Assembly: GCF_003672135.1 (NCBI RefSeq)
Contig: NC_039508.1
Location: 11,109,945-11,173,944 of the forward strand
Length of the DNA: 64,000 nucleotides
From: Ooceraea biroi
Lineage: Eukaryota; Arthropoda; Insecta; Hymenoptera; Formicidae
Reading direction: 5' to 3'
Made by a program: the position numbers and the translations under genes
In this document: positions 61,629-64,000 of the stretch, piece after piece
Numbering within the stretch: position 1 is the stretch's first letter
Layout: each line of letters begins with the position of its first letter
Notes under the pieces: generated by a model
Seen by the model: only the letters and a program-made list of their open reading frames with translations
Database searches by the model: none
What the model was told of the DNA's origin: nothing

Positions 61629-64000
61629 AGAGCACATGTAATAGTGCTATCTCATGTCAATAATCATTAAATTTATTTACAGGATAATGGGTGCGAGCAG
61701 TTCGTCGCTATTCGAGCATTCTCACCGGTGGTACGTGTGCACGCGCAGACGCGCGCGTGTGTTGGGTTAATGCCCGCGCAATTAAGCCCGATGGAATATT
61801 GCAAGCGCAATGAATCACCGAGTGACATTATGTGGGATATGTACGTGTATGCTCGTCGCCGGGCGAAAAAATCCGCGGCGGGTGCAAGAAGCGAGGAAAT
61901 CATAATGCTAAGTTCACCCGACGTCAACGTTAAACGTCACGGATAATGGCGAACTCATTTATCAGCCGACAGTTTAATTGTCGGCGCTGAATTAACGTTA
62001 ACTTCTACACACTATCTAATCGATCTTAACGTTAATTAATATCTCCATGACAGTGAGAGGAAGAAATAGAAGGGGATACTTCGGAACTCAACTGATGAAA
62101 CCTGGCGGCGAGCGGCGGTGTTAGTTAATCCTAAACCGGTTACAAATGCGTTGGTCATCGCGGTATCTTTGACTTACTAATTGGACGGATAAGAGACGAA
62201 TATATCTCGAGGAGCGGAGGCGGTGGGCGTCCGCGTGGACTAATTTACGAGAGGTGGGAGAGTACGAAAATGACTCCTCTCTTTCTACACTTCATCGCTT
62301 CTTGCTCGTGCTCCTTGAAATTAATATTATTAAATATATTTAATCGAAAAAATAATTCGTACCGCTGGTTGCGCAAAATTATTACTGTTTGGTAAAGCGC
62401 CCAGAGCAATATTTATGGCACTCGACTCGAGGTATTTATTATTCCGCTTATGACATCATTTCAGTTATAATATACACACATAATAATGCAGATACATTAT
62501 ACATTATATAAAGGCATTAATTAAATCTTAGGAACGTGTTGGTGAGGAAGCCTCGCGGTAACAAACGCTCGTCAGGAGATGCAAAGTTATTGCAAAAGCG
62601 GCGCGCACGCGCGAATTTCGAGACGTATGCTTCATCTCGCTGTATATCCCGCCTCGACATCTCAAAATACACAATCTCGGGGCAAACCACTGTTATCGTG
62701 AACTTTTACGCGCTTCGATTATCCCGCGCTCGTCATTAACCCGAAAATGAGGCACTCCGGGAAGCCGTTGCGCCCACCACGCTATTCTGGCGACTCTCTC
62801 TATCGCGCCATTTATGTGACATAATGTCGCACCGTAATTTCGCGTAATTTATTTGACGGTGGGAACATTTGCTGAATCGTCGTTCGTCGCTACTTAAGTG
62901 AGCGCAAAGTGGTAGCTCGTGTAGCTGACCGTAGGTGGCCGTAACATAATACGAAAACACGGCCATGTCGTAAACTTTCTATTATCATTGTTTCCTCGCG
63001 AGGCTGCCTTATCGTTTCTGCAAAACGCTCCCCCGTGATTGTCGTATCGAATATACGTTAAGGCCCTTGCGCTCTCCCCATCGTTTAGATAATCATACTG
63101 GCTCGTTAGCACGACATTATCAGATTGTATTGGGAATTATGCTGCTTTGATAAGGTGACGCAACACTTCCATCTTTATTGAGTAAACGAAAATTTATAAC
63201 CCTCCACTAGGATGACTTGATACGTTGGAAACCGGTTCAAACTTCGGCCGTGAGTTATTTTCAGATGTCCTGCAAGCTTACGCGTTACAGCTCGTATAAA
63301 CAAAATATAAATCAACGATTCGCATACACATTTGCATAGATCAGCGCTGTTTAATGCAAGCTACATCTCTGAATATTAACGATCGAGAAATATGATAAAA
63401 TCACAGCGGCGCCGGGCAGCGGCCGCATTTAGCATGGAGAACGCGCAGCGAGAATACAGGGGCCCTCTTTCGTATTTCTGCGCCGCTGCGTTTCACCTAC
63501 GTGTCCCATAGAACCACTTTGTGATTTTCGAGAAGGCAGAAAACGGGGAATCGCTTCATCGAGATTGAATAGTCGACAGCAATAAAATGTCTAGGTCTGA
63601 AAAGATCGCAACTCCATCCAGCATTCTAAAGATCCTCGCAGCTTCCTTCGAACAACATTCTACACTTGACAGTGATCTCCCGATACACTATATAAATGGA
63701 GTGATCGTACACTATGAGGATATTAACACCGCACTTTCCAATGATATTGTTAGGAAGGGAAGAAAGAGATGCGCGCGGGAAAAAATCCGCTATAGCAGAG
63801 CAGTCGAGCGAGATGACTTTATATCTCCGTGACGTATCTTCCAGTTAATCTCGAGGGAGGATAGATCGACTGTATTGAAGAATATATATCGCTTTTCGGT
63901 GTTCTGTATTATATCGTTATTAAACATTATTTTTTATGTTAGAGCTTTCTACTGTAATCTTCATTTTTATCAAATTTTGAACGCCACGTGCTAATAATAT
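56831..64000. other. intergenic sequence beyond Msx copy B, no gene supported
   Basis: AT-richer than the rest. It has TA runs near 58199-58221 and 59155-59166 and an AG microsatellite at 61607-61632. An 81-codon frame at 63587-63832 is the only one that looks less like noise, and it is unrecognised. Confidence 0.6.
61607..61632. repeat. (AG)13 microsatellite
   Basis: Uninterrupted AG run of 26 bases, same length as the one at 45777. Confidence 0.9.

Noticed and set aside
1..64000. CRISPR arrays, operons, prokaryotic mobile elements, viral insertions
   Set aside because: Spliced genes, poly(A) signals and intron structure show animal nuclear DNA; no regularly spaced repeats or viral-like coding regions were seen.

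Overview
The window reads as insect nuclear DNA, most likely from a hymenopteran such as an ant. It is CpG-rich for an animal genome, has GT-AG introns of 1.6 to 7.6 kb, many GA/CT microsatellites and very low gene density. The phylum rests on the two proteins; 'hymenopteran/ant' is inference from composition and gene architecture.

Only two protein-coding genes can be supported, and they are paralogs. Both encode Msx/Drop (muscle segment homeobox, msh) homeodomain transcription factors, and they lie head to head. The left gene is on the minus strand: CDS exons 16476-15453, 7814-7618 and 5894-5649, predicted 488 aa. The right gene is on the plus strand: CDS exons 50046-50901, 54291-54472 and 56060-56278, predicted 418 aa. 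Their start codons are 33.6 kb apart. They share the same three-exon structure. Intron 1 is phase 1 just before the homeobox, and intron 2 is phase 0 inside the homeodomain between residues 44 and 45. Both have an N-terminal Groucho-binding Eh1-like motif (FSVDALL / FSVAALL). Their homeodomains match at 56 of 60 positions, while the rest of the proteins has diverged.

Layout: 1-4.1 kb, no gene seen; 4.1-5.65 kb, probable 3' UTR of the left gene; 5.65-16.5 kb, left gene, with a 7.6-kb first intron holding a duplicated 57-bp homeodomain-site module; 16.5-17.04 kb, its probable 5' leader and a TATA-type core promoter; 17.04-49.78 kb, gene-free divergent interval with CpG-rich, purine/pyrimidine-skewed islands and microsatellites, the likely regulatory landscape; 49.78-50.05 kb, a TATA-less promoter with initiator and DPE at canonical spacing plus the leader; 50.05-56.28 kb, right gene; 56.28-56.81 kb, its 3' UTR; 56.8-64 kb, AT-richer DNA with no recognisable gene.

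The most noteworthy signals are the divergent Msx duplicate pair itself, the different core-promoter types of the two copies, and the paired intronic module whose motif blocks keep exact spacing while the linker has changed.
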